A stretch of 64,000 nt of DNA from PALSA-1004 sp041483135. Lineage in GTDB: Bacteria; Pseudomonadota; Gammaproteobacteria; Burkholderiales; SG8-41. Shown in pieces: positions 1-9,432 of the stretch; the stretch's first letter is position 1; each line of letters starts with the position of its first letter. The position numbers were made by a program, and so were the translations under genes. The notes beneath the pieces were generated by a model. It ran no database searches. It was not told where the DNA came from and saw only the letters and a list, made by a program, of their open reading frames with translations. The DNA is taken from positions 62,001-126,000 of the forward strand of contig JBGPFE010000003.1 in NCBI GenBank assembly GCA_041483135.1, read 5' to 3'.

Positions 1-1386
1 GGTGGCGGTGGACAGGCCGCTCAACACGCTCGCGCTTTCGTTGCCAGCGATCGCCACGCTCCCCGTCGCGGTCAGCATGATGTCGCCGCCGCGTCCGCTG
101 CCGTACGTTTCGGTGAGCACGCGGCCGCCGCTGTCGAACTGCGCCGAGCCGACGTTCAGGTTGATGCCGGCGCCATTGCCGCCGGCGGTGGCGAACGAGT
201 AGATATTGCCGCCGGTGTCGATTGTCAATTGCGGCGCGGTCACCGCAATCGTGCCGGCGGACCCGGCGCCGTTGCTGCCGGCGTACAGCCCGCTGCGGTT
301 GCCGGAGATGTCGGTGCCGGAGATCACCACCGGCGCGCTGCTCGTGATCGTTTGGTTGCCGCCCGCTCCGGTTCCGCTCACGGAGGTATCGAGAAACGAA
401 CCGCCGGTCAGCGCGACGCCGGCGGCCGTGAGCAGCAGATTGCCGCCGCTGCCCGCGCCGAGATTGCGCGCGGTGATGGCGCTGCCCGCGAGCGACGCCA
501 TTCCGCTCAGCGCCAGTTCGACGTTGCCGCCGGCGCCCGGTTGGTCGTGATCGGAAGTGAGCGCCGAGTTCGTCATGGTCAGCGTGCCGCCGCGGATGAA
601 AATATTTCCCGCCGTGAGACCGGGCACGCTGTCGGTCTGCAGCAGCGATCCGCTGAAGGTCAGCAGCGAAGAGTTGGCGGCGACCGCCGCGCCGATGCCC
701 GGCGCGGCGGGCAGCACTTCGCCGGGCGCGCTCACGCCCGCGATGTCGATCTGCCCGCCGGCCGCGCGCAGCAGCGCGTTCGTCAGCGTGACGCCGCCGC
801 CGAAGAGCGACAGCGTCTGGCCGTCGGGCATCTGCAGCGTCGACCCCGACACCGTCACTGGTGCCGGATTCGCGTTCAGGAACCCGAACGCCGAAGGCGG
901 TGCGGAGGTCAATACGCTGTTGGCGGGCGTGGTGGCGTCAAAGCGCCCGTTGCTGCCGAGCTTCACGTAATCGGCGGTGCTCGCGTGAAACGAGCCGCTG
1001 ATGTTGAGGCTCGCGTTGGGGCCGAAGGAAATCCCGAGCGGATCGATCAGGAAGAAGTTCGCGCCGCCTATCGTCGAAGCGATCTGGCCGTCGATGCTCG
1101 AGGCGCTGCCGGTGACGCGGGTGATGACGTTGGCAACCGGGGTGGTCGAGGAGAAGGTCGCGGTTTCGCTGGTGCCGATATTGAAGGTGCCGAAGCTGAA
1201 GAAGAGGTTGCCGCCGGCGCCGCCGACGATCTGGCCGTAGGTCTGGGTGATGGGGTAGTTGGGGCCGTTGATGGTGCGCACGGCGCCCAAGGTGTTGTCG
1301 GTGACCACGCTGCCGGCGGCGAACGCCGGAACTGCCTGCACCGCGAACAGCGCAAGCGCAAAGCGATACACTGCGGCTTCTCTCAC
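1..1386 (-). CDS. Filamentous haemagglutinin-like secreted protein, N-terminal part (cut by left edge)
   Basis: A single open frame of 462 codons runs from a GTG at 1386 off the left edge, so the C-terminus is not seen. The start gives a classic signal peptide (MREAAVYRFALALFAVQ, then cleavage after AFA) with an AAAGG-type ribosome site upstream. Residues about 25-250 match the two-partner-secretion (TPS) haemagglutination activity domain; the NPNGI-like motif reads DPLGISFG. After it come Gly/Ala/Ser/Thr-rich beta-helix strands (AGGNV, GSGGNL, GSAGTI types). Family knowledge: such TpsA proteins are exported across the outer membrane by a TpsB/FhaC partner, which is not in this window. The N-terminal region is nearly identical at DNA level to the next gene, while the beta-helix part differs. 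Substrate or adhesion target cannot be inferred. Confidence 0.85.
   Translation of the reverse strand, partial: MREAAVYRFALALFAVQAVPAFAAGSVVTDNTLGAVRTINGPNYPITQTYGQIVGGAGGNLFFSFGTFNIGTSETATFSSTTPVANVITRVTGSASSIDGQIASTIGGANFFLIDPLGISFGPNASLNISGSFHASTADYVKLGSNGRFDATTPANSVLTSAPPSAFGFLNANPAPVTVSGSTLQMPDGQTLSLFGGGVTLTNALLRAAGGQIDIAGVSAPGEVLPAAPGIGAAVAANSSLLTFSGSLLQTDSVPGLTAGNIFIRGGTLTMTNSALTSDHDQPGAGGNVELALSGMASLAGSAITARNLGAGSGGNLLLTAAGVALTGGSFLDTSVSGTGAGGNQTITSSAPVVISGTDISGNRSGLYAGSNGAGSAGTIAVTAPQLTIDTGGNIYSFATAGGNGAGINLNVGSAQFDSGGRVLTETYGSGRGGDIMLTATGSVAIAGNESASVLSGLSTAT
895..1345 (-). repeat. Near-identical TPS-domain DNA, copy 1 of 2
   Basis: This stretch pairs with 4255-4705. By eye there are about a dozen base differences over roughly 425 bases. 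It encodes the signal-peptide end and the TPS domain of the first haemagglutinin-like gene. Confidence 0.9.
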
Positions 1387-1532
1387 CCCAGCCTGCCTTT
1401 GCAACCGCGTGCCAACTTCACAGCCTGCGATGCCGAGGGCATCCGCATGCTGGTGGAATTGAACCGAGCATCCATCATATCGCCCCGTTCCCGCCCATGG
1501 AAATGTTCGCCGTCACACCGGCGAGGTCGTTT

Positions 1533-4500
1533 TTATTTCGTGCAGCCGAAATCGTTCTGCGCCAGCAGAAGAGACTGATTGCCGCTGCCGCCGCCCACGC
1601 GCGCTGCAACCGCGGGCGGATGCAGCGCGGCGGAACTGGGCAGCAAGCCGGCCGGCTCCACCGGCATGCCGCCGCGGCCCGCCATCACGAAACTGCTCGC
1701 TTTGCCGGCCAGGCGCGCGGCGCAGCGTTCCGCCAGCAGGGCGCTCACGTCAAGATAAGAGGTCGGCAGCGTCACGAGGCTGCTCGTGAGATCGACGATG
1801 GGCGAGGTGATGGTGACCGTGCCGCTGATGCCGAGCTGCGAGGATGCCGAGATCACGCTGTCAGGCGATTGGAAGATGTTGCCGGCGATGATATCGATAT
1901 TGCCGCCGTTGCCAGCGACGGCGTTGGCGATGATGCTGCTTCCGTTTAGAACCACGAAGGTGGGGTCGATTAAAATGTTGCCGCCGTTCCCCGCCCCGCC
2001 GCCGACGCTCGTCGTAATGCGGCTGCCATTGAGAGAGACCAGGTCGCTGGCAAAGATCTTGATATTGCCGCCGTCGGCGCTATCCGCTGCAGCCGTAATG
2101 GCGCTGTTATCCATGCGCAGGCTCGCGCCGGCATTAATGATGATGTCTCCCGCATTACCTGATCCCGTACTCTTAGAGGTGATTTGAGCGCCGCTGTCAA
2201 GAGTTACTGATTGGCCGGCAGTAATGGAAATTTGCCCGCCGAGTCCCGAGCTTTCAGCAATTGCAGAAATTCCGCTGCTGTTTCCGGAGATGGAGATGTT
2301 GTTGGCTTTGACCGATATAAATCCGGCATTGCCTGAATCGGATGTGCTCGCCGATATTTGTCCGCCGCCCGTTAGAGTCAGGCCCTGCGTGGTAATCAGA
2401 ACATCGCCGCCGTCGCCATTCGCGTAGACGTCAGAAGATATCCCGGTGAAGTTTGCGCTGGCAGACCCGTCGATGGCGATGTTGTTGGCGTCGACCGATA
2501 TCAGCCCGCCTTTTCCCGAACCGGAGGTGTCTGCAATGATGAATCCGCCAGCGGCCACGCTCAGACTTTGGGTGGTGATCAGAATACCGCCGCCGTTGCC
2601 TGTGCTCCCTGTCTCAGCCGTTGCGAACAATCCGCTGCTGTTTCCGGAGATAGCGATGTTGTTGGCTTTGACCGATATTATTCCGGCATTCCCTGCATCA
2701 AACGTGCTCGCCGAAATTTGTCCGCCGCCGGTCAGGGCCAGGCTCTGCGTGGTTATCAGAATGCCGCCGCCGTCGCCATTCGCGTTGACGTCAGAAGATA
2801 TCCCGGTGAAGTTTGCGCTGGCAGACCCGTCGATGGTGATGTTGTCGGCGGTGACCGATATCACTCCCCCTTTTCCCGGGCCGGAGGTGTCTGCGGTGAT
2901 CACCCCGGTATTTGTCAGGGTCAGACCCTGGGTGGTAATAAAAATACCGCCGCCATTGCCTGTGCTCCCCGTCTCAGCCGTTGCGAAAATTCCGCTGTTG
3001 CCCCCGCTGTTACTTCCCGAGATAGCGATGTTGTTGGCGGTGATCGATAAGAATCCAGCATTCCCTGCATTGTTCGTGCTCGCCGAAATTTGCCCGCCGC
3101 CGGTCAGGGCCAGGCCCTGCGTGGCAATTAGAACATCGCCGCCATTGCCATTCGCGAAGACATCGGAGGAAATCCCGGTAAAGAAACCCCCGCTGCCAGT
3201 CCCGTCAATGGTGATGTTGTTGGCGGTGACCGATATCAACCCGCCTTTTCCCGGGCCGTGGGTGTCCACTGTGATCTGCCCGGTATTTGTCAGGGTCAGG
3301 CCCTGGGTGGAAATAAAAATATCGCCGCCATTGCCATTCGCGAAGACATCGGAGGAAATCCCGGTAAAGAAACCCCCGCTGCCAGTCCCGTCGATGGTGA
3401 TGTTGTCGGCGGTGACCGATATCACCCCGCCTTTTCCCGAACCGGAGGTGTCTGCATCGATCAATCCACCGGCGGCCACGGTCAGGCTCTGGGTGGAGAT
3501 CAGAATATCGCCGCCATTGCCTGTGCTCCCCGAATTAGCCGTTGCGAAAATTCCGCTGTTTTTTCCGGATATGGCGATGTTGCTGGCGTTTACAAGTGTC
3601 GTTCCTCCATTCCCGGCACCGCGGGTGGAGACTATGAGCTCTCCACCACCCATCAAGTTTAGATTTTGCGTGGTAATTTGAATATCGCCGGCATTGCCTG
3701 TACTTCCTGCCCCAGCACTAGCAAAAATCGCGCTGGAAAATCCCCCGCCTGTGCCGGAGATGGTGATGTCGTTGGAGTTGACGGATACCGACCCTGCATT
3801 CCCTGAACCGTTGGTGAGGGCCTGGATCTGCGCGCCATTCAGCAGGTTTACTGTCTGGGCCTGAATATCAATGCCTTGGCCGTTCCCGGATTTGGTATCT
3901 GCATATAAAAAAGACTGGTCAAGAGTCAATTGACCGCCGCGGATAAAAATCGAACCGCCGCCAGTTACTGAGCCGACTGGTTCGCTCGCATTGACGTAAC
4001 TATTTCCGGCCAGCGAAATGGCGCCCAAGGCGGCGAAGGAACTTACGTCCACTCCCCCGGTGGTCAGTCCCGCTTCGCCGCCCGAGGCCACGCTCGCAAG
4101 ATTGACGACGCCGGAGAGCGCTTGCAGGTGGGCGCCGTTGGTCAGGCTGATGTCGCCCGCGACTACGGACAGCGTCTGCCCCGCGGGGACCGACAGCTGG
4201 CTGCCGTTGAAACTGATGGACGCAGGCGTGGGCCCCAGGAACCCGAACGCCGAGGGCGCTGCGGAGGTCAATACGCTGTTGGCGGGCGTGGTGGCGTCAA
4301 AGCGCCCGTTGCTGCCGAGCTTCACGTAATCGGCGGTGGTCGCGTGAAACGAGCCGCTGATGTTGAGGCTCGCGTTGGGGCCGAAGGAAATCCCGAGCGG
4401 ATCGATCAGAAAGAAGTTCGCGCCGCCTATCGTCGAAGCGATCTGGCCGTCGATGCTCGACGCGCTGCCGGTGACGCGGGTGATGACGTTAGAAACCGAG

Positions 4501-4754
4501 GTGGTCGAGGAGAAGGTCGCGGTCTCGCTGGTGCCGATATTGAAGGTGCCGAAGCTGAAGAAGAGATTGCCGCCGGCGCCGCCGACGATCTGGCCGTAAG
4601 TCTGGGTGATGGGGTAGTTGGGGCCGTTGATGGTGCGCACGGCGCCCAGGGTATTGTCGGTCACCACGCTGCCGGCGGCGAACGCCGAAACTACCTGCAC
4701 CGCGAACAGGAGGAGTGCGAAGCGATACGTCACCGCTAGCAACGGATTTCTCAT
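1533..4754 (-). CDS. Filamentous haemagglutinin-like secreted beta-helix protein (TpsA type)
   Basis: 1073 residues from ATG 4754, preceded by AGGGG; an upstream in-frame TTG (4799) is less likely because the signal peptide begins at MRNPLLAVTYRF and ends at SAFA. Residues about 28-250 form the TPS domain (IVGGAGGNLFFSFGTFNIG; DPLGISFG). Residues about 330-850 are a regular beta-helix of alternating units close to 60 residues with GNGGDI, TQGLTL, GKGGVISV and NNITIDG motifs. The C-terminal about 80 residues (after SSLVTLPTSYLDVSALLAERCAARL) are not repeat-like and resemble the tail seen in cyanobacterial-style haemagglutinin-family proteins. Presumed role: surface-exposed or released adhesin/exoprotein, secreted by a TpsB partner not seen here. 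It is divergent from the CHAT/CHASE2/DUF928 unit across a 400-bp spacer. Function beyond secretion is unknown. Confidence 0.9.
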   Translation of the reverse strand: MRNPLLAVTYRFALLLFAVQVVSAFAAGSVVTDNTLGAVRTINGPNYPITQTYGQIVGGAGGNLFFSFGTFNIGTSETATFSSTTSVSNVITRVTGSASSIDGQIASTIGGANFFLIDPLGISFGPNASLNISGSFHATTADYVKLGSNGRFDATTPANSVLTSAAPSAFGFLGPTPASISFNGSQLSVPAGQTLSVVAGDISLTNGAHLQALSGVVNLASVASGGEAGLTTGGVDVSSFAALGAISLAGNSYVNASEPVGSVTGGGSIFIRGGQLTLDQSFLYADTKSGNGQGIDIQAQTVNLLNGAQIQALTNGSGNAGSVSVNSNDITISGTGGGFSSAIFASAGAGSTGNAGDIQITTQNLNLMGGGELIVSTRGAGNGGTTLVNASNIAISGKNSGIFATANSGSTGNGGDILISTQSLTVAAGGLIDADTSGSGKGGVISVTADNITIDGTGSGGFFTGISSDVFANGNGGDIFISTQGLTLTNTGQITVDTHGPGKGGLISVTANNITIDGTGSGGFFTGISSDVFANGNGGDVLIATQGLALTGGGQISASTNNAGNAGFLSITANNIAISGSNSGGNSGIFATAETGSTGNGGGIFITTQGLTLTNTGVITADTSGPGKGGVISVTADNITIDGSASANFTGISSDVNANGDGGGILITTQSLALTGGGQISASTFDAGNAGIISVKANNIAISGNSSGLFATAETGSTGNGGGILITTQSLSVAAGGFIIADTSGSGKGGLISVDANNIAIDGSASANFTGISSDVYANGDGGDVLITTQGLTLTGGGQISASTSDSGNAGFISVKANNISISGNSSGISAIAESSGLGGQISITAGQSVTLDSGAQITSKSTGSGNAGDIIINAGASLRMDNSAITAAADSADGGNIKIFASDLVSLNGSRITTSVGGGAGNGGNILIDPTFVVLNGSSIIANAVAGNGGNIDIIAGNIFQSPDSVISASSQLGISGTVTITSPIVDLTSSLVTLPTSYLDVSALLAERCAARLAGKASSFVMAGRGGMPVEPAGLLPSSAALHPPAVAARVGGGSGNQSLLLAQNDFGCTK
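2250..3720 (-). repeat. Tandem repeats of about 180 bp (60-residue beta-helix units)
   Basis: About eight consecutive units lie inside the haemagglutinin-like gene. Two types alternate: one reading GKGG..ISV..DNITIDG with FTGISSDV, the other GNAG..ISV..NNIAISG with SSGIFATAE. Some neighbours are nearly identical in DNA (around 3153-3230 versus 3333-3410), which indicates recent unit duplication. Confidence 0.8.
4255..4705 (-). repeat. Near-identical TPS-domain DNA, copy 2 of 2
   Basis: Partner of 895-1345. It encodes the end of the signal peptide and the TPS domain of the second haemagglutinin-like gene. Identity drops sharply outside it, so only the secretion domain is shared. Confidence 0.9.
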
Positions 4755-5154
4755 CTTTGGCCCCTGTGGTGGCGCCCCGAGCGCAGTCTGGTATGACAAT
4801 TGCGTAGAAACATCACAACATACCTCTCCATGCCTGTCAATTTAGGTTGTGACTGCTCGATGCGCTGATGTAGTATCGGGCGCGTATCCTTCGATTCCAG
4901 CGGTAATACGTGCTTCGGCGATAGCTGCAGCGCAATATGCCGGCAATGCCTTGAACATGGCAAGGCGAATCGTTCACGTATATGCCGTGAATATTTACGG
5001 GCCGAAGTTCGCCGGTTTTATTTACCATCCAGGGCATGGATCCAGTTGCGCCACGCGCTGGCTATGTAACTGCAATCCGCACGATCGCTGGTTTGAACGT
5101 GCGGGATTTTGCGGCCGCGAGATTTTCCCATCGACCGTTTGAGGGGGGGCTGTA
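4755..5154. promoter_or_regulatory. 400-bp divergent intergenic region
   Basis: This region separates the haemagglutinin-like gene (minus) from the CHAT gene (plus) and must hold both promoters. A small inverted repeat, TTCACG-N7-CGTGAA, lies at about 4972-4990 and could be an operator. No convincing -35/-10 pair or CRP site (TGTGA-N6-TCACA) was found by eye. No gene is supported here. Confidence 0.45.
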
Positions 5155-7470
5155 GTGGACTCCAAGCGTAGAGCAAATAGACTCCCGGTCATTTTCGCTG
5201 GTCTGGCCGCGGCAGTGTTGTTGCTTGCCTTGGGGATTGGCAACGCGGCTGAACCTTTGTCCGGTGCCGCATTGCGGGAACGCGTCGCGGCTGGCGACCG
5301 GCTTTTCCAGGCCGGGGATTTTGAACGCGCCCTGAACGAATGGGATCAGGCCTTGAAATCCTACAATCCCGACACGCAGCGCATGGAGCGGTCTGACGTA
5401 TTATCGAAGATAGCCGACGCTTTCAGGGCGCTCGGTTATACCGAGCGCGCCGCCGTGACTCTGCAGCAGGCTGCCCAGTTATCAGCATCGGATGACGTTC
5501 GCACGGCCAGCATACTTTCGAACCTCGGCAGCGCCCTGCAGGCAGCGGGGCTGCTGAAGGAAGCGCGGCAGCAAATCGACACCAGCATCGTGCTTGCACA
5601 AAAAACCGGTCGCAGGGATATCGAGGCCGCGGCGCAGAACAATCGGGGCAATCTGCTCGCGGCTGCCAATGAAAACGATGCGGCAATCAGTGCCTATCAG
5701 CGCAGCATCGATCTCGCGGCCCAATCGGGCAACTCGCTGCTTCGAAGCCAGGCTCTCGTTAATGCGGCGCGCACGGCGGAGCGCACCGGCAAGCCTGACC
5801 AAGCTGTTGCGCTCGCGCAGGCGGCCGGCGAAGCCGCGACGGGGCTGCCGCCAAGTCATGACTCCGCCTATGCGTTGATCGCGGGGGGGCAGCTATACCT
5901 GCGACTGCAGAAGGCCACGCCGAGCCAGTCCTTGCTGGATGCCGCAGTCAGGGCGCTCAACGGGGCTCTGAAAATGGCGCGGGAAATCGGCGACCGCCGG
6001 GCCGAGTCGTATGCACTCGGCTACCTCGGTGAACTCTACGAAAACGAAGGCCGTGTGGCCGACGCTCTTGATCTCACGCGGCGCGCCACGTTCGACGCGC
6101 AGCAGCTCAACGCGCCGGAGCTGCTCTACCGATGGAATTGGCAGACGGGCCGGCTGTTGAGGGCGCAAAACGATCCTGACGGCGCTATCGCGGCGTACCG
6201 GCAGGCGGTGGGCCAATTGCAATCGATCCGCAATGATGTTCTGGTCAATTACACTTCGGGCCGGTCTTCATTTCGGGAGGTGTTCGCGCCGCTTTATTTT
6301 GAGCTCGCGGATTTGTTGTTACAGCAAGGGGCGAATACCAAGGACCCTTCCCGCGTGCAACAGGCGCTGGTCGAAGCACGCGATACGATCGAGCGGTCCA
6401 AGTCGGCTGAGTTGCAGGACTACTTCCAGGATAATTGCGTCACCGCGCTGCAGTCAAAGATTACGCAGGTCGAGAAGGTGGGGGCCAGGACCGCGGTTAT
6501 CTATCCGATCCTGTTGCGCGACCGGCTCGAGTTGCTGGTCACTTTTTCCGACAGCATGCGGCAGTACAGGGTCGCCGTCGATGGGGCGTCTCTCGTCGAA
6601 GCAGTGAGAAATTTCCGCCTGCGGCTGGAGCGCCGCACCTCGCGCGAGTATCTGCCGCTGGCCCAGCAGCTCTACGGTTGGCTGGTGAAACCGTTTGAAC
6701 CTGAACTCGTGTCCCGAAAAATCGATACTCTCGTGTTCGTGCCGGATGGCGCGCTGCGCACCATCCCGATTTCGGCGCTGCATGATGGCAAGCAGTATCT
6801 GATCAGCCGTTTTGCCGTCGCCACGACACCCGGCCTGACTCTGGTCGATCCCAGACCGCTTGAGGCTCACGCGAGCCAGGTGCTGCTCAGCGGCCTCACC
6901 GAACCCGTGCAGGGTTTTTCGGGCCTGCCCAACGTTGCGGCCGAACTGCAGGCGGTGCAGGAAATTGAAGGAGGAACACTTCTGAAGGACAAGGATTACG
7001 TCCTGCGCAACGTCGAGCAGGAATTTTCGCAAAAATCATTTACCCTAGTTCATATTGCTTCGCATGGACATTTCAGCAGCGACCCGAAGCAGACTTTTCT
7101 GCTCACTTACGATGGCAAGCTGACGATGGATGGGCTCGAGAAGCTCATCGCTCCCAGCCGTTACCGTGATCAGCCGCTCGAGCTGCTGACGCTGAGCGCC
7201 TGCCAGACGGCCGCGGGCGACGACCGCGCGGCGCTTGGACTCGCCGGCGTGGCGGTAAAGGCGGGCGCGCGCAGCGCGCTGGCGTCCCTGTGGTTTATCA
7301 ACGACCAGTCTTCCACTCTGCTCATTTCGGATTTCTATCGCTACCTCAAGCAGCCCGGCATGTCGAAAGCAAAAGCTCTGCAGCAAGCCCAGGTCAAAAT
7401 GATCGGCGATAATCGTTTCGGTCATCCGGGCTATTGGTCGCCGTTCCTTCTCATAGGGAATTGGCTTTAG
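5155..7470 (+). CDS. Exported TPR-CHAT domain protein (caspase-like peptidase family)
   Basis: 771 residues from GTG 5155, with a G-rich ribosome site (GAGGGGGGG) 5 bases ahead. Residues about 10-32 form a signal peptide or anchor (VIFAGLAAAVLLLALGIGNA), so the protein is periplasmic or exported. Residues about 35-420 are TPR-type helical repeats (AGDFERALNEWDQAL, AAQNNRGNLLAAANENDAAI). Residues about 440-771 are a CHAT domain. The predicted catalytic dyad is present: His637 in SHGHF and Cys683 in SACQTA. CHAT domains belong to the caspase/separase clan (Clan CD). Next gene begins 9 bp after the stop, indicating an operon with the cyclase and DUF928 genes. Substrate is unknown; the neighbouring secreted beta-helix proteins are candidates by context only. 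Confidence 0.88.
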   Translation: MDSKRRANRLPVIFAGLAAAVLLLALGIGNAAEPLSGAALRERVAAGDRLFQAGDFERALNEWDQALKSYNPDTQRMERSDVLSKIADAFRALGYTERAAVTLQQAAQLSASDDVRTASILSNLGSALQAAGLLKEARQQIDTSIVLAQKTGRRDIEAAAQNNRGNLLAAANENDAAISAYQRSIDLAAQSGNSLLRSQALVNAARTAERTGKPDQAVALAQAAGEAATGLPPSHDSAYALIAGGQLYLRLQKATPSQSLLDAAVRALNGALKMAREIGDRRAESYALGYLGELYENEGRVADALDLTRRATFDAQQLNAPELLYRWNWQTGRLLRAQNDPDGAIAAYRQAVGQLQSIRNDVLVNYTSGRSSFREVFAPLYFELADLLLQQGANTKDPSRVQQALVEARDTIERSKSAELQDYFQDNCVTALQSKITQVEKVGARTAVIYPILLRDRLELLVTFSDSMRQYRVAVDGASLVEAVRNFRLRLERRTSREYLPLAQQLYGWLVKPFEPELVSRKIDTLVFVPDGALRTIPISALHDGKQYLISRFAVATTPGLTLVDPRPLEAHASQVLLSGLTEPVQGFSGLPNVAAELQAVQEIEGGTLLKDKDYVLRNVEQEFSQKSFTLVHIASHGHFSSDPKQTFLLTYDGKLTMDGLEKLIAPSRYRDQPLELLTLSACQTAAGDDRAALGLAGVAVKAGARSALASLWFINDQSSTLLISDFYRYLKQPGMSKAKALQQAQVKMIGDNRFGHPGYWSPFLLIGNWL

Positions 7471-7478
7471 GACCGTTG

Positions 7479-9404
7479 GTGGAAAGGCTCCGCGAAGCGC
7501 TGCAGCAGCCAGCCGTGATCTGTTTCATCCTGGCGAACGTCGTCTTCCTGCTGCTGCTTGCCGCTCGTCACGGTGGCGCACTCGTGCCGCTCGAGCTGAT
7601 TTCCTACGATCAGATGCTGCGGTCGCGGCCCGACGCTGCCGCTGATTCCCGTATCGTGCTCATCGAAGAGACCGAAGAGGACATCCATCGCTACGGATAC
7701 CCGCTATCCGATGAAAAACTGGCCGCCGCGCTCGAGCGACTGACCGCATACCACGCGCGCGCGATTGGCGTTGACATCTATCGCGACATACCGGTGGCGC
7801 CGGGTGAAGCCCGCCTCGCATCCATACTGAAGCGAAACCCGAACATCATATGGGTAAGCAAGTTCAGCGGCGACCAGCGCGCCGTGGCGCCACCCAGGGT
7901 TCTCGTCGGCACCGAGCAAGTCGGCTTTAATGACCTGATCGACGATCCGGGTGGAATCGTCCGCAGAGGGATGTTGTTCCTCGATGACGGCAAAACCACG
8001 GCTTACTCACTGCCGCTGCGCCTGGCGTTGCATTATCTCGAACCGCTCGGGCTGGGATTACAGCCGGACCCGGCCAATCCGGACCACGTGCGGCTCGGAC
8101 GGACCACGATTGTCCCGTTCGAGAAAAGCGATGGCGGATACATCAACGCCGATGCCGCCGGATACCAGTTTCTGCTCGATTTCGGGGACATGCCGGGGCG
8201 TCACAGGAGCTTTGCACTGGCGCAGCTTCTCAACGGACAAGTCGACGCCTCCGCCATCAAGGACAAAATCGTTCTGATCGGAAGCGCAGCCAGGAGCATA
8301 AACGATTACTTCTACACACCTTACAGCGTGGGATTGGGTGCAGACCAGCGCATGTTCGGAGTGGAACTGCATGCTCATATTACAAACCAGCTGCTGCGTT
8401 TTTCCATAGACGGCCAACCGCAGATCAAAGTCATCAGCGATTCCGCGGAGTCCGTCTGGATATGGTTGTGGTGCATTGCCGCGGGATTCGTCGCGCTGAT
8501 TGCGCATTCGATATGGCGGTTTCTGGGCGCGAGCTTACTCGTCGTGCTCGCGCTGGTCATGATCTGCCATACCACACTGCTCCATTGGCACTGGATACCG
8601 TTTATCCCGCCGGTTGTGGGTTTTTTGACGACCGGGGCACTGGCTGCCGCCTATCTCTCGGCGCACGAAAAAAAGCAGCGTGGGGTTTTGATGCAGCTTT
8701 TCTCCAAGCATGTGTCGGCCGATGTTGCCGAGGCGCTATGGCGTGACAGGGAGCTATTTCTGGAAGGCGGGCGTCCGCGTTCGCAGCAACTGACCGCGAC
8801 GGTGCTGTCGACCGACATCAAGGGCTTCACCACTGTTTCCGAAAAACTCGATCCCACCAGCCTGTTGCAGTGGCTGAACGAATATATGGGAGCGATGGCG
8901 CGGCAGGTCATCCGCCATCACGGACTCGTCGACAAATACATCGGGGACGCGATCATGGCCGTGTTCGGCGTGCCGGTCGCGCGCAAGACCGGGGCGGAGG
9001 TGGCGCAGGACGCCATCAATGCGGTCAAGTGCGCATTGGCGATGGAACAGGAGCTCATGCGAATGAATTTGCTCTGGCGTGCCCGGGGGATGCCGGTAAT
9101 CGGCATGCGGGCGGGAATCTACACAGGGCCGCTCGTAGCGGGAAGTCTCGGCAGCGCTGACCGGCTCGAATACACGGTTATCGGCGACACCGTCAACACG
9201 GCTTTCCGGCTCGAAAGTTATGACAAGAATCTGGTCGACCCGGATTTTCCGGACCGCGACTGCCGCATCCTGATCGGCGATTCAACCCGCAGCCTCCTCG
9301 GCAACCTGTTCGTTACGAGGCCGGTCGGTGAGGTCAGTCTGAAGGGCAAGGACCAGAAGGTTTCAGTGTATTACGTGGTCAAGCAGCTGGAAGAAGTGAC
9401 ATAA
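7479..9404 (+). CDS. CHASE2-domain membrane adenylate cyclase (class III)
   Basis: 641 residues from GTG 7479, which has AGGA six bases upstream and follows the CHAT stop by 8 bases; a TTG at 7434 overlapping the CHAT gene is possible but less likely. One N-terminal membrane segment (residues about 10-28), a large extracytoplasmic CHASE2 sensor (about 30-325), then about three membrane helices (about 330-400) and a cytoplasmic class III cyclase domain (about 440-630). Metal-binding Asp446 (STDIKGF) and Asp490 (IGDAIMAVFG) are present, as are the substrate Lys (SEKLD) and the IGDTVN..FRLES motif, favouring ATP over GTP. Expected role: sense a periplasmic or envelope cue and make cAMP. CHASE2 ligands are not known. 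Confidence 0.9.
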   Translation: MERLREALQQPAVICFILANVVFLLLLAARHGGALVPLELISYDQMLRSRPDAAADSRIVLIEETEEDIHRYGYPLSDEKLAAALERLTAYHARAIGVDIYRDIPVAPGEARLASILKRNPNIIWVSKFSGDQRAVAPPRVLVGTEQVGFNDLIDDPGGIVRRGMLFLDDGKTTAYSLPLRLALHYLEPLGLGLQPDPANPDHVRLGRTTIVPFEKSDGGYINADAAGYQFLLDFGDMPGRHRSFALAQLLNGQVDASAIKDKIVLIGSAARSINDYFYTPYSVGLGADQRMFGVELHAHITNQLLRFSIDGQPQIKVISDSAESVWIWLWCIAAGFVALIAHSIWRFLGASLLVVLALVMICHTTLLHWHWIPFIPPVVGFLTTGALAAAYLSAHEKKQRGVLMQLFSKHVSADVAEALWRDRELFLEGGRPRSQQLTATVLSTDIKGFTTVSEKLDPTSLLQWLNEYMGAMARQVIRHHGLVDKYIGDAIMAVFGVPVARKTGAEVAQDAINAVKCALAMEQELMRMNLLWRARGMPVIGMRAGIYTGPLVAGSLGSADRLEYTVIGDTVNTAFRLESYDKNLVDPDFPDRDCRILIGDSTRSLLGNLFVTRPVGEVSLKGKDQKVSVYYVVKQLEEVT

Positions 9405-9432
9405 TCGAAAGAGTCCGGGAAAGGAGTTCCAT

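Noticed and set aside
1501..1545. Terminator-like hairpin CGCCG/CGGCG followed by T-run on the plus strand
   Set aside because: No plus-strand gene ends there, and the T-run is nine bases from a short stem.
229..1578. Long plus-strand frames across the haemagglutinin genes, 449 and 411 codons
   Set aside because: Shadow frames of GC-rich repeated DNA. Composition is Arg/Gly/Ala biased and the minus-strand frames give a signal peptide, TPS domain and beta-helix repeats.
4800..5154. CRP site near the cyclase operon (TGTGA-N6-TCACA)
   Set aside because: Only half-sites (TTGTGA at about 4848) are present; no full palindrome.
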